Shown here: one piece after another, positions 1 to 5,428 of the stretch
Layout of the letters: each line of letters starts with the position of its first letter
Position numbering within the stretch: the first letter of the stretch is position 1
Assembly: GCA_021796375.1 (NCBI GenBank)
Contig: JAJYJF010000170.1
Location: forward strand, 1-5,664
DNA: 5,664 nt
DNA from: Chloroflexota bacterium
GTDB lineage: Bacteria; Chloroflexota; Anaerolineae; Anaerolineales; Anaerolineaceae
Direction: 5' to 3'
Notes under the pieces: generated by a model
The model's input: the letters and a program-made list of their open reading frames with translations, nothing else
Told to the model about the DNA's origin: nothing
Databases searched by the model: none
Program-made: the position numbers and the translations under genes

Positions 1-1460
1 CCCGGATGGGTATGAGATTGGATATACTCGACCACCGATTCGCGCTGCGGCAGGCGGGCTAGCGTATACGCGCCCGGAAGGGAGCGCAGCGGGAGCAGCG
101 CGACGAGCAGCATGGCCGCGGAGACCGCCAGCGTGCCAGCCGCTTTCCAGCGGGTTTGATGAAACAGCTTGCCGGCGGCGCTGGCCCCGAGGGCGAGCAG
201 GATTACCGCCGAGGGATATGCGATCAGGTAGTAATGGGTGAAGCCCTTCCCGGAGAGGCTGATGGAGAATATGTCCAGCGGGAGGGCAAGGACGGCAGCC
301 GCGAACAGCCAGCGCGCGTTTTCCGGGGCAGCTCTTACCCAGGCTTTGAACCGCTCGCCGGCCTCCGGCCACACGTGGAGCAGTCCGAATAGGCCGAGCT
401 CCAGCCCCGCCAGCGCGGCGGAAACCCAGAGCACCTGCCGGTGGGGAAGGTTCGGGCTCGAAATGAAGCGCGCCCAGATCCCCAGCCCGGCGCAGGCCCC
501 GCCCGCCAGCAGCGCCAGCCAGGCGCGCCGCTTCCGGCCCAGCCACCCCGGCCAGCGGAACCGGTCTTTCAATGCGATCATGCCGAGTCCGAGCCAGGCC
601 TGGGCAAAGACCGCCCACAAGGCGAGCGCAGATTGAAAGAACAGCCCGGATTGGAGCATGCGCTTCAGGGCGTTGGCGATCGCCACGGTCCGCGAAATGT
701 GGACGTTGGCCGCGCCGATGTATGCGATGTTGGAGAGGATGGTCGCGTCCCAGAAGTCCCACAGCGTGCCGCTGGCCCAGAAGAACGCCGCCACGCCCAC
801 GATCATCGCCAAAAAGCCGGCGGCGTACCAGAGGATCTCCCTGCGCCGGGAGGCCAGATCCCGCAAGAAGATCAGCAGGCCAACGGCGACGCCAATCCCG
901 AAGATATTCTGCTTGAAGTAGAAGACAATCCCCCAGGCCAGCCCCGCGAAAAAGACTCTCCAGGCCGGGCGGGACGGAACTGCGGTGGGAAGGACGAGAA
1001 ACAGGATGAGAAACTGGAATGGGAGGGCGTATTCCTCGGTAAAATTTCCGCCGAGCAAAAAAGCCAGGAGATTCCCCAGGAAAGCTAGGACCGCCAGGAA
1101 CGCCGGCCAGAGTCCCGCGGCCGAAGCCAGGACCTCGAACCCCAGGATTACCGCCGCGGACAGCGAGCAGGCTTCCAGCAGCCAGACCCCCCAGGCGGAT
1201 CCCCCGGAAATCAGCATGCCGAGCGCGTTGACGGCGAAGATAAAGGGCGGTTTGTCGTCGTACAGGTCGGCGTACAGGCGCTGGCCGCGCAGCATCTGCT
1301 GGCCGATATACATGAAACCGCCGGAATCCCGGTCCGGAACCGGGTGAAATGCCGGCGCATCGACGAACAGGACCGCCAGGCTGGCGGCAACCAGCAAAAG
1401 CAGGGCCAGGATTTTCGTCCGGGGTGAGACCCGCGAAAGATTCCAGGTGCGTTCCGTCAT
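1..1460 (-). CDS. Membrane glycosyltransferase, GT39/ArnT-PMT-like (partial, C-terminus beyond the window)
   Basis: I translated this frame by hand: it is open from an ATG at 1460 to the window edge, giving 486 codons and no stop. The protein is very hydrophobic, with many Leu/Val/Ala/Trp-rich membrane helices. The first helix is at about residues 16-33. The next loop has an acidic motif, PDRDSGGF (about 42-49), followed by GQRLYADLYDDKPPF (about 59-73). An acidic residue in the first outer loop plus a D..DKPP motif is the hallmark of GT-C family 39 enzymes, which move a sugar from a polyprenyl-phosphate donor to lipid or protein acceptors outside the membrane. The visible end, VVEYIQSHTHPG, resembles the entry to the soluble C-terminal region of such proteins. 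An AGGAGGT lies only 1-2 nt before the ATG, which is unusually close, but an in-frame TAG just upstream rules out a longer N-terminus. The acceptor cannot be predicted. The fold class is fairly sure; the donor sugar is unknown. Confidence 0.82.
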   Translation of the reverse strand, partial: MTERTWNLSRVSPRTKILALLLLVAASLAVLFVDAPAFHPVPDRDSGGFMYIGQQMLRGQRLYADLYDDKPPFIFAVNALGMLISGGSAWGVWLLEACSLSAAVILGFEVLASAAGLWPAFLAVLAFLGNLLAFLLGGNFTEEYALPFQFLILFLVLPTAVPSRPAWRVFFAGLAWGIVFYFKQNIFGIGVAVGLLIFLRDLASRRREILWYAAGFLAMIVGVAAFFWASGTLWDFWDATILSNIAYIGAANVHISRTVAIANALKRMLQSGLFFQSALALWAVFAQAWLGLGMIALKDRFRWPGWLGRKRRAWLALLAGGACAGLGIWARFISSPNLPHRQVLWVSAALAGLELGLFGLLHVWPEAGERFKAWVRAAPENARWLFAAAVLALPLDIFSISLSGKGFTHYYLIAYPSAVILLALGASAAGKLFHQTRWKAAGTLAVSAAMLLVALLPLRSLPGAYTLARLPQRESVVEYIQSHTHP

Positions 1461-1694
1461 TACCTCCTACCAGGCTGCCCGTGCGCCAGCGGTGGATCGC
1501 TGCCCGCCTCAACGGTTTGCCGATGCCATCGTCCGGCGCTCGGGCGGGGCGCCTCCGGTGAGCCAGACCGGACCGGCCCGGGCTTGACATCTGGGCGCGC
1601 GCGCGAATTGGATGCGCGCGGCAGTTTTCATCCAGACGCCTTTCGGAATCCAATTATAAGAGCGCGACCCGCGAATCGAGGGATGAGAATCGTT
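1461..1694. other. Intergenic leader upstream of the GT39 gene, no convincing gene
   Basis: The only sizeable reading frame here, a minus frame over 1509-1739, is rich in Arg and Pro, matches no family I recognise and overlaps the terminator-like hairpin, so I treat it as non-coding. The stretch holds an alternating purine-pyrimidine run of GC dinucleotides at about 1595-1605. It also holds an 8-bp inverted repeat, AATTGGAT at 1606-1613 and ATCCAATT at 1648-1655. A perfect TATAAT hexamer is present on the minus strand (listed separately). The gene-proximal part, 1461-1580, shows nothing else that I can support. Confidence 0.5.
1653..1658 (-). promoter_or_regulatory. Possible -10 box (TATAAT) for the GT39 gene
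   Basis: The minus strand reads TATAAT here, a perfect sigma-70 -10 hexamer in an otherwise very GC-rich gap. It would start a transcript about 185 nt before the GT39 ATG. At 17-nt spacing the upstream hexamer is CCTCGA, which is not a recognisable -35 box, so this is only a candidate. It overlaps one arm of the AATTGGAT/ATCCAATT inverted repeat, an arrangement that would suit an operator, but that is inference. Confidence 0.25.
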
Positions 1695-1769
1695 TAAAAA
1701 GTTCGGGAGGGGATTCGCCCCCGGCACTCGCGGGGTCATCTCCCGCTCCGTGCACGATCCCCTCCCGAA
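1695..1769 (-). terminator. Long nested hairpin with T-run, minus-strand Rho-independent terminator-like
   Basis: A perfect 13-bp inverted repeat (TTCGGGAGGGGAT at 1702-1714, ATCCCCTCCCGAA at 1757-1769) encloses further nested pairs on the minus strand. These are GCAC with GTGC, then GCGGG with CCCGC around a 7-nt loop. On the minus strand the outer stem is followed directly by CTTTTT at 1696-1701, so the polarity fits termination of minus-strand transcription. It lies 20 nt after the stop of the CaiB-like remnant. It is larger than a typical terminator (about 22 paired positions with internal loops), so a structured RNA ending in its own terminator is a possible alternative. I checked it as a tRNA and it does not fit. 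Confidence 0.65.
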
Positions 1770-1789
1770 ATCAGGATTTCAAGAAGCTC

Positions 1790-1942
1790 TCAGCGCCAGC
1801 CGTCGCCGGCTTTCAGCGCCTCGTTCTGGTATGGTTCTTCAAACAGGCTGGTGGCGTGCGGGGCGGCCGCCGCGCTCCCGGTGCTGAGGACCTTCAGCCC
1901 GGAGAGCATGTCAAACTTCGGAACGTCACCTGTATTCGCCAC
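1790..1942 (-). pseudogene. Short remnant resembling the N-terminus of a CaiB/BaiF-type CoA-transferase
   Basis: The frame runs from a GTG at 1942 to a TGA at 1790-1792, giving 50 residues. The N-terminal part contains VPKFDMLSGLKVLSTGSAAA and then AP with HATSLF. This closely follows the usual start of class III (CaiB/BaiF) CoA-transferases: a short lead, LSGLKVL, a small-residue stretch, AGP or AAP, then AT.L. Members of that family are about 380-420 residues, so this is a small fraction. After SLF the similarity is lost: the expected GAEVIKVE core is replaced by EEPYQNEALKAGDGWR and a stop. No continuation of the family appears downstream in any frame; a hairpin terminator follows at once. 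No good Shine-Dalgarno lies before the GTG, and an in-frame TAA is four codons upstream. I read it as a decayed or deleted gene; a genuine 50-residue protein cannot be excluded. The family assignment rests on one short motif region. Confidence 0.45.
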
Positions 1943-2066
1943 GGTTACATATTAGCCACCCGAAAATTGAATTGACAGTGTCTTTTGTCCTGATGCTTCA
2001 TGATTTTTCCCGCTGGCACGCCTGTGTTTCCCTGGAAGGGAGCGCCGGCCCTCCCGCCTCTTTTTC

Positions 2067-2122
2067 GGGCAGGATCCGGCGCCCGGGATTCTTTCAAAGA
2101 CCCGGGAGGAACCTGCGGGCCC
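2067..2122. repeat. Imperfect 56-nt inverted repeat (structured element)
   Basis: Nested complementary blocks are visible: GGGC (2067-2070) with GCCC (2119-2122), AGG with CCT, TCC with GGA, CCCGGG (2082-2087) with CCCGGG (2101-2106), and TCTTT with AAAGA at the tip. Single mismatches and small bulges separate them. No T-run follows on either strand, so it is not an ordinary terminator. It lies in the gap between the thioesterase terminator and the CoA-transferase remnant. Its function is unknown: a structured RNA, a palindromic repeat family or a protein site are all possible. Confidence 0.45.
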
Positions 2123-2144
2123 CTTAGAGCCGCTGCCGCGGCGA

Positions 2145-2184
2145 AACACAAAAATATCCCGGATCAGCAAAATCCGGGATTCAT
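2145..2184 (-). terminator. Rho-independent terminator after the thioesterase gene
   Basis: A perfect 9-bp stem, ATCCCGGAT (2156-2164) and ATCCGGGAT (2172-2180), closes a 7-nt loop. On the minus strand it is followed by ATTTTTGTGTTT, a good T-tract. It lies 28 nt beyond the thioesterase stop and would end the transcript of the lipoate/thioesterase genes. Confidence 0.85.
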
Positions 2185-2208
2185 CCGAGAAGCGTGGCAG
2201 CCAGATTA

Positions 2209-2613
2209 TCAGGAAGAGATCGCCCGCTTCTTCTCGTTGACCCGCTTGCAGAAGCGGTCCCAATCGATGATAAAGCGGTCGTGAATGCACTCGCCGATCT
2301 TTTCCATCCTGTCCCAGGCTTCAACCTTGTAGCGCAGCCGGCGTCCGTCGATCTCGAGCAGCTCGGTGTGGACGCGGATTTCCATCCCGACCGGGGTGGC
2401 TGCCAGGTGCTGCATGTCGACCGCCAGCCCGACGGTCGTCTGCTCCTTCGGCAGCTCGGCGGCGACCGCGTTGGCGGAAGCCGTCTCCATCAGGCTGATC
2501 AGCCGCGGGGTGCTGAGGACGTGCGGGTAACCTTCCCCGCCGAACTGGAAAGCGGTATCTTTTTCTTCTACGATGTACGTCAGGTCGGCCGTGATACCGG
2601 GTGCTATAGGCAT
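2209..2613 (-). CDS. Hotdog-fold thioesterase of the FlK (fluoroacetyl-CoA thioesterase) type
   Basis: This 134-residue protein starts at ATG 2613, preceded by AAGGAG with 5-nt spacing. The frame stays open for 23 more residues upstream, but that part lacks both a ribosome site and family similarity. The pattern of acyl-CoA thioesterases related to FlK is visible: an N-terminal PGITADLTYIVEEKDTA, then HVLSTPRLISLMETAS, VGLAVDMQHLAATPVG, and a C-terminal IHDRFIIDWDRF. Thr35, Glu43 and His69 have the same spacing (8 and 26 residues) as the catalytic Thr42, Glu50 and His76 of FlK as I remember them, so the protein is probably active. It would hydrolyse an acyl-CoA in the cytoplasm. The substrate cannot be deduced; most relatives are annotated only as thioesterases, and fluoroacetate resistance should not be assumed. 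It is 104 nt downstream of lplA on the same strand and is followed by a good terminator, so co-transcription is likely but not certain. Confidence 0.85.
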   Translation of the reverse strand: MPIAPGITADLTYIVEEKDTAFQFGGEGYPHVLSTPRLISLMETASANAVAAELPKEQTTVGLAVDMQHLAATPVGMEIRVHTELLEIDGRRLRYKVEAWDRMEKIGECIHDRFIIDWDRFCKRVNEKKRAISS

Positions 2614-2673
2614 GCTTGCTCCTTGGGAAGATAAGAGTAGTGATTCGTTCGATTCGGGGTGGAACCGCTCGCT

Positions 2674-2715
2674 AATCACCAATCACAAATCGCCAATCAA
2701 TAAACCCCAATCCTC
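2674..2715. repeat. Six tandem heptanucleotide units (AATCNCC-like)
   Basis: Starting at 2674 the sequence falls into six consecutive 7-nt units. The first three fit AATCACC, AATCACA and AATCGCC; the later ones drift, but nearly all keep the leading AAT or AAA. The array fills most of the gap between the lplA stop (2718) and the thioesterase leader. Its base composition is AT-rich compared with the flanking genes. Short tandem heptamers are known from cyanobacteria (STRR elements); whether this belongs to a comparable class is inference. Confidence 0.6.
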
Positions 2716-2717
2716 GT

Positions 2718-3464
2718 TCACCGCATCGCATTCCAGCTTTGCGAGGCGTACTTTTCCGCGGCGAGCTGGCGGGCGCGCTCGAGCTCCTGGGGAGTAACCT
2801 CCCCGGGCTGGACGTCGCGGTTCCGGCTGAAGCCTGCCCGCATGGCTTCCGCCAGCCCCGCGAGGGAGATCTGGCGGAACTCGAGGACAGAGGTAACCCG
2901 CTTTTTCACGCTGCGGATGTATTTGTCCGAGATCTTCTCCGGGCTGACGGTGAGCAGGCCGAACATCTTCTCCACGTCCACCTGATAGAGCACCGTGCCG
3001 TGCTGCAAGAACAGGCCCGGGTGGCGGGTTTGAGCGTTGCCGGAGATCTTCCGCCCGCCGGCCAGGATGTCGTTGATCGGAGCAAACTCGGCGGGGATGC
3101 CGAGCGAGCGCAGCGCGGCGATGACGTCCCCGCAGACCAGCTCGTACGAATCCAGGATGCGCTCCGGAAACAGGCTGGAGGGGCCGAGGATCGAGTAGGT
3201 CACCTCGCCGTCCCGGTCGTGGTAGACGGCGCCCCCGCCAGTGATGCGCCGGACGACGTCGACGCCGGCTGCCCGGCAGGCTTCCTGGTTCACCTCATAT
3301 TCCAGCCCCTGGAAGCGGCCGATCGACACCGCGGAGGGGTCCCACCCGTAAAACCGGATCGTCGGTGGGGAGGTGCCATCGCGGATGCCGTCCAGGATCG
3401 TCTCATCGATGGCCATGTTCATCGCCGCGGTGAAATAGCGGAAAGGAATCACGCGGAAAGTCAT
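2718..3464 (-). CDS. lplA: Lipoate-protein ligase A, catalytic domain subunit
   Basis: This 248-residue protein belongs to the biotin/lipoate ligase superfamily. Visible family features are MNMAIDETIL near the N-terminus (about 15-24), IRFYGWDPSAVSIGRFQ (about 36-52), the lipoate-binding signature RRITGGGAVYHD (72-83), and GGRKISGNAQ (136-145). In the last motif, Lys139 is the expected invariant lysine that contacts the activated lipoyl group. The enzyme would activate lipoate with ATP and transfer it to lysines of lipoyl domains (E2 subunits, GcvH). It lacks the C-terminal accessory domain of E. coli LplA; that domain is supplied by the preceding gene, as in the two-part ligase of Thermoplasma acidophilum. 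The ATG at 3464 has GGAGG at 7 nt and overlaps the stop of the preceding gene by ATGA, so translation is probably coupled. An octanoyltransferase of the LipM type is the alternative, made less likely by the accessory subunit next door. Confidence 0.9.
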   Translation of the reverse strand: MTFRVIPFRYFTAAMNMAIDETILDGIRDGTSPPTIRFYGWDPSAVSIGRFQGLEYEVNQEACRAAGVDVVRRITGGGAVYHDRDGEVTYSILGPSSLFPERILDSYELVCGDVIAALRSLGIPAEFAPINDILAGGRKISGNAQTRHPGLFLQHGTVLYQVDVEKMFGLLTVSPEKISDKYIRSVKKRVTSVLEFRQISLAGLAEAMRAGFSRNRDVQPGEVTPQELERARQLAAEKYASQSWNAMR

Positions 3465-3745
3465 CCTACCGCCTCCTGCAGCAGCGCGACGATATCGGCG
3501 GGGCTCGCGCCGATCAGCTCCGCCCCATTCGCTGCCAGAACGCCCTGGATGCAGCGGACCAGCGCCGGCTGATCGAGCGGGATGGCGGCGCCCTGCAGGC
3601 AGCCCTCGATCTGCTCCAGGGTTTCTTCGGGGTGCAGGAAGAAATCCCCGGTGATTTTCAGCCACTCCACGCGGTCGGAGCTGCGCGCATCCACCCGGAC
3701 CATTTTCCCTCCGGGGATTTTTTTGGTAGCAGAGCTGTCCTTCAT
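3461..3745 (-). CDS. lplB: Lipoate-protein ligase accessory subunit (C-terminal-domain protein, LplB-like)
   Basis: This 94-residue protein contains KKIPGGKMVRVDA (about 8-20), ITGDFFLHPEETLEQIEGCL (31-50) and a helical C-terminal half. PGGK.V.V near the start and ITGDFF.HPEE.LE are the signature of the lipoate ligase C-terminal domain family, which is needed for the adenylation step when the ligase is split in two. The gene overlaps lplA by 4 nt (ATGA) and lies 20 nt after the S-component gene. The ATG at 3745 has no clear Shine-Dalgarno and may depend on coupling. A later in-frame ATG at 3703 has GGAGG at 4 nt but would remove the conserved PGGK, so I keep the longer form. An A7 run (minus strand, 3718-3724) early in the gene is prone to slippage. 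Confidence 0.87.
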   Translation of the reverse strand: MKDSSATKKIPGGKMVRVDARSSDRVEWLKITGDFFLHPEETLEQIEGCLQGAAIPLDQPALVRCIQGVLAANGAELIGASPADIVALLQEAVG

Positions 3746-3765
3746 GCGCGTGGCCGCAGGCGCCC

Positions 3766-4320
3766 CTAGAGCGCCGCTCCCTGGCGGCCGATCTCGATCC
3801 GCTTCCAGGCGGCGACGACCGCCAGGGTGAGCACGGCCGCAGCGCCGGCTTCGGGGAGGCCGTTCGCGACCCCGGTCGAGAGGATCACCGGCCAGGGGAA
3901 AAGCCCAAGCAGGCCGATCGTCCCCAGCACCAGGATCGTATTGGTCAGGCTGCCGGCGATCCCGGAAATCACGAGACCCACCGCCGGCCAGCGGCGCAGC
4001 CCGGTCCAGACCAGCCAGGCAACCGGGCCGATGAACAGGCGGGGTAAAACGGCGATCAGCGGATTCGTGAAAATCAGGTCCCCGGGGCCAGAAGGGGCGA
4101 TGGCTGCCTGCAGCATGCTGAACAGGCCAAAAATAAGGCCGATGACCGCCCCCACCAGCGGTCCTTCCAGGATGGCGCCGATAATGACCGGTACGTGCAT
4201 GATCGTCAACGAGGTGCCGCCGACCCAGGGGATAAACCCCCAATGGGTCCATCCCAGTAGAACCGATATCGCCCCCAGCACACCGGTGATGACGACCTTT
4301 CGGGTCCGATCTTGTGGCAT
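3766..4320 (-). CDS. ECF transporter S component, probable lipoate or related vitamin uptake
   Basis: This 184-residue membrane protein starts at ATG 4320, with GGAGG 6 nt upstream. An ATG 17 codons earlier is in frame, but the ribosome site favours 4320. About five to six membrane segments are visible (roughly 10-24, 42-70, 86-106, 113-140, 144-170). The helix-one segment GVLGAISVLLG is followed by SLTIMHVPVIIGAILEGPLVG and GLIFGLFS, which is typical of small substrate-binding S proteins of energy-coupling factor transporters. S proteins bind a vitamin and need the EcfA ATPases and EcfT, which are not encoded here, so this would be a group II system sharing a distant module. Its position directly before the two lipoate ligase genes suggests lipoate as substrate. 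This is a context argument: the sequence itself does not define the ligand, and pantothenate or another cofactor precursor remains possible. Confidence 0.82.
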   Translation of the reverse strand: MPQDRTRKVVITGVLGAISVLLGWTHWGFIPWVGGTSLTIMHVPVIIGAILEGPLVGAVIGLIFGLFSMLQAAIAPSGPGDLIFTNPLIAVLPRLFIGPVAWLVWTGLRRWPAVGLVISGIAGSLTNTILVLGTIGLLGLFPWPVILSTGVANGLPEAGAAAVLTLAVVAAWKRIEIGRQGAAL

Positions 4321-4380
4321 AATGGTCCTCCGCTCAACTTGATAAATAAAATAACTTGAATATTCTAACACTAACCCGAG
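4321..4380 (-). promoter_or_regulatory. AT-rich leader with possible -10 box and paired AACTTGA sites
   Basis: This stretch is markedly AT-rich against its GC-rich surroundings and directly precedes the S-component gene. The minus strand has TAGAAT (4362-4367), one mismatch from the -10 consensus, though no good -35 is visible at normal spacing. A direct repeat, AACTTGA, occurs at 4336-4342 and 4353-4359, 17 bp apart start to start. The first copy is part of the odd palindrome TCAACTTGA. Together these could be a promoter with an operator controlling the lipoate genes. The gene's ribosome site GGAGG is at its left end. Confidence 0.35.
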
Positions 4381-4405
4381 TTCATTTCTCCCTTTACTTC
4401 ACTTT

Positions 4406-4441
4406 GGCTCAAGCGGGAAAGGGACCTCCCGTTCTTGAGCC
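4406..4441. repeat. Strong stem-loop (13 bp with a 2-nt bulge) upstream of the S-component gene
   Basis: GGCTCAAG (4406-4413) pairs with CTTGAGCC (4434-4441), and CGGGA (4414-4418) with TCCCG (4427-4431). This leaves an 8-nt loop and a TT bulge. No T-run follows on either strand, so it does not look like a classical terminator. It could be an RNA hairpin ending the cytochrome transcript, or an operator or leader structure for the S-component gene. The role is not decided by the sequence. Confidence 0.55.
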
Positions 4442-4792
4442 AGGCGGATCGAAATCGACTTCGCGATGAACGAGCAGGTAGCGCCTCTGGAAGGTCGCGA
4501 CGATGGCGCGGGATACGAGGCGCCCGGGCGGCGGGTCAGGCAGGCGCGGGAAGGGCATCTGAGGCTGATCGGGCCGGCCGGGTGGGCAGAATCGGTCGGA
4601 GGGAAGCCGGGGATCGAATCAAAGCCCGGCGGCGCGACGGCCACGCGCCCGGTCGTCTCGCCGCCGGGAGATGGCGCCGCCGCCCAGGTTCCGCGGGCTG
4701 AGCCCGCCTGAAGGGATGAGCGCGGAAGAGGCGTCTCTATACCTTGGATATAACTTTTGGGTTTTCTTGCTGCCGCCGGCCCGCCGCCGGAC
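4442..4792. other. Gap between the cytochrome c and S-component genes, no convincing gene
   Basis: The reading frames here on both strands are rich in Arg, Pro and Gly and look like shadows of GC-rich non-coding DNA. One minus frame (ATG 4558 to stop 4409, 49 residues) encodes VSRAIVATFQRRYLLVHREV, which looks more protein-like than the rest. It has no recognisable family and no clear ribosome site, so I do not call it. Short hairpins such as GCGGGC-TGA-GCCCGC near 4690-4710 are present, but none has a T-run. No clear terminator for the cytochrome gene was found. Confidence 0.45.
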
Positions 4793-5428
4793 TCACTTCA
4801 GCGACTTGATATAGTCGATGAGCTGCTGAATCTGGGCGTCGGTCAGCTTGCCCTGGAAAGAGGGCATGATCGGACCGTAACCCTTGACGATCTGCGCCTG
4901 CGGCTGCAGGATCGACTCGCGGATGTAGGCGTCGTTCGCGATGACCGTCTGCCCGCCATCCAGCTGGACGGGCTTGCCGTAGATCCCGTTCAGGATGGGG
5001 GCGATGGTCCCGCCGCTGCCGTGGCAGCCGATGCAGCCCTCGCTCTGGAACAGCGCCGCACCCGGGCCGCCGGCGCCTCCGGTGGACGGCACGGCGGTTG
5101 CCTGCCCGGGGGCTGCCTGCAAGGTCGGAAAGCCGTTGGTCGCGATCAGCTGCATGGCCCGGTCGACCGGGATCCGCGCCACCTGGGAGGGCTTGTTTAC
5201 CCAGCCGTAGCTGCTGACCAGCGCCAGCTGGGTCTGGCGGGCCGGCTGCGGGATGGGCGCGGTGCCGTAATTTTCAGGCGTCTGCGCCGGCATCAGGAAG
5301 TGGATCACCAGGTAGATGACCAGTGCCAGCAGCACCAGGACAAAAACCCCAATGACGATCCAGATGGTAGAGCGGCGGGTGTTTCCGGGGAGGCTCTCGG
5401 GCTGGTTCGGGGATTGATCGGCGTTCAT
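4793..5428 (-). CDS. Membrane-anchored monoheme cytochrome c of a respiratory complex
   Basis: This 211-residue protein starts at ATG 5428, with GGAGG at 7 nt. A short polar N-terminus precedes one membrane helix (about 22-45), which anchors the rest on the outer face. A linker segment, SSYGWVNKPSQVARIPVDRA (72-91), resembles a conserved YGWVD..G..RIP..RAM element seen in proteins of cytochrome oxidase and alternative complex III operons. After a Gly/Pro/Ala-rich hinge (104-124) comes a class I cytochrome c domain with heme site CIGCH (132-136). The probable distal ligand is Met188 in GYGPIMPSF. The pattern LDGGQTV.A.DAYIRESIL.P is close to the cytochrome domain fused to subunit II of caa3 oxidases. 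It would pass electrons between the quinol-oxidising complex and a terminal oxidase. The 4-nt overlap with the preceding gene supports one operon. Which named subunit it is (an ActE-like role, for example) is not certain. Confidence 0.9.
   Translation of the reverse strand: MNADQSPNQPESLPGNTRRSTIWIVIGVFVLVLLALVIYLVIHFLMPAQTPENYGTAPIPQPARQTQLALVSSYGWVNKPSQVARIPVDRAMQLIATNGFPTLQAAPGQATAVPSTGGAGGPGAALFQSEGCIGCHGSGGTIAPILNGIYGKPVQLDGGQTVIANDAYIRESILQPQAQIVKGYGPIMPSFQGKLTDAQIQQLIDYIKSLK

Noticed and set aside
441..1088. Plus-strand frame of 215 codons inside the GT39 gene
   Set aside because: It lies opposite a continuous membrane-protein frame with recognised motifs and is very rich in Pro, Gly, Arg and Glu, as expected of a shadow.
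1584..1613. Plus-strand TTGACA followed by TTGGAT at 18 nt as a promoter
   Set aside because: The -10 match is poor and there is no plus-strand gene downstream for it to serve.
1702..1769. tRNA-like reading of the 13-bp hairpin, with GGGAGGG/CCCTCCC as the acceptor stem
   Set aside because: The T-arm loop and the D-arm cannot be placed, and the inner pairs form one nested stem rather than a cloverleaf.
1972..2001. Plus-strand TTGACA with CTTCAT at 18 nt as a promoter
   Set aside because: The -10 hexamer is weak, and the plus-strand frame that follows is a low-complexity shadow.
2656..2668. GGGGTGGAACCGC on the plus strand, close to the T-box antiterminator core
   Set aside because: No plus-strand gene follows, and no specifier loop or terminator/antiterminator pair is visible. 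The match looks accidental.
2739..3572. Long plus-strand frame of 277 codons over lplA
   Set aside because: It is antisense to a clearly conserved lipoate ligase, and its composition is that of a GC-rich shadow frame.
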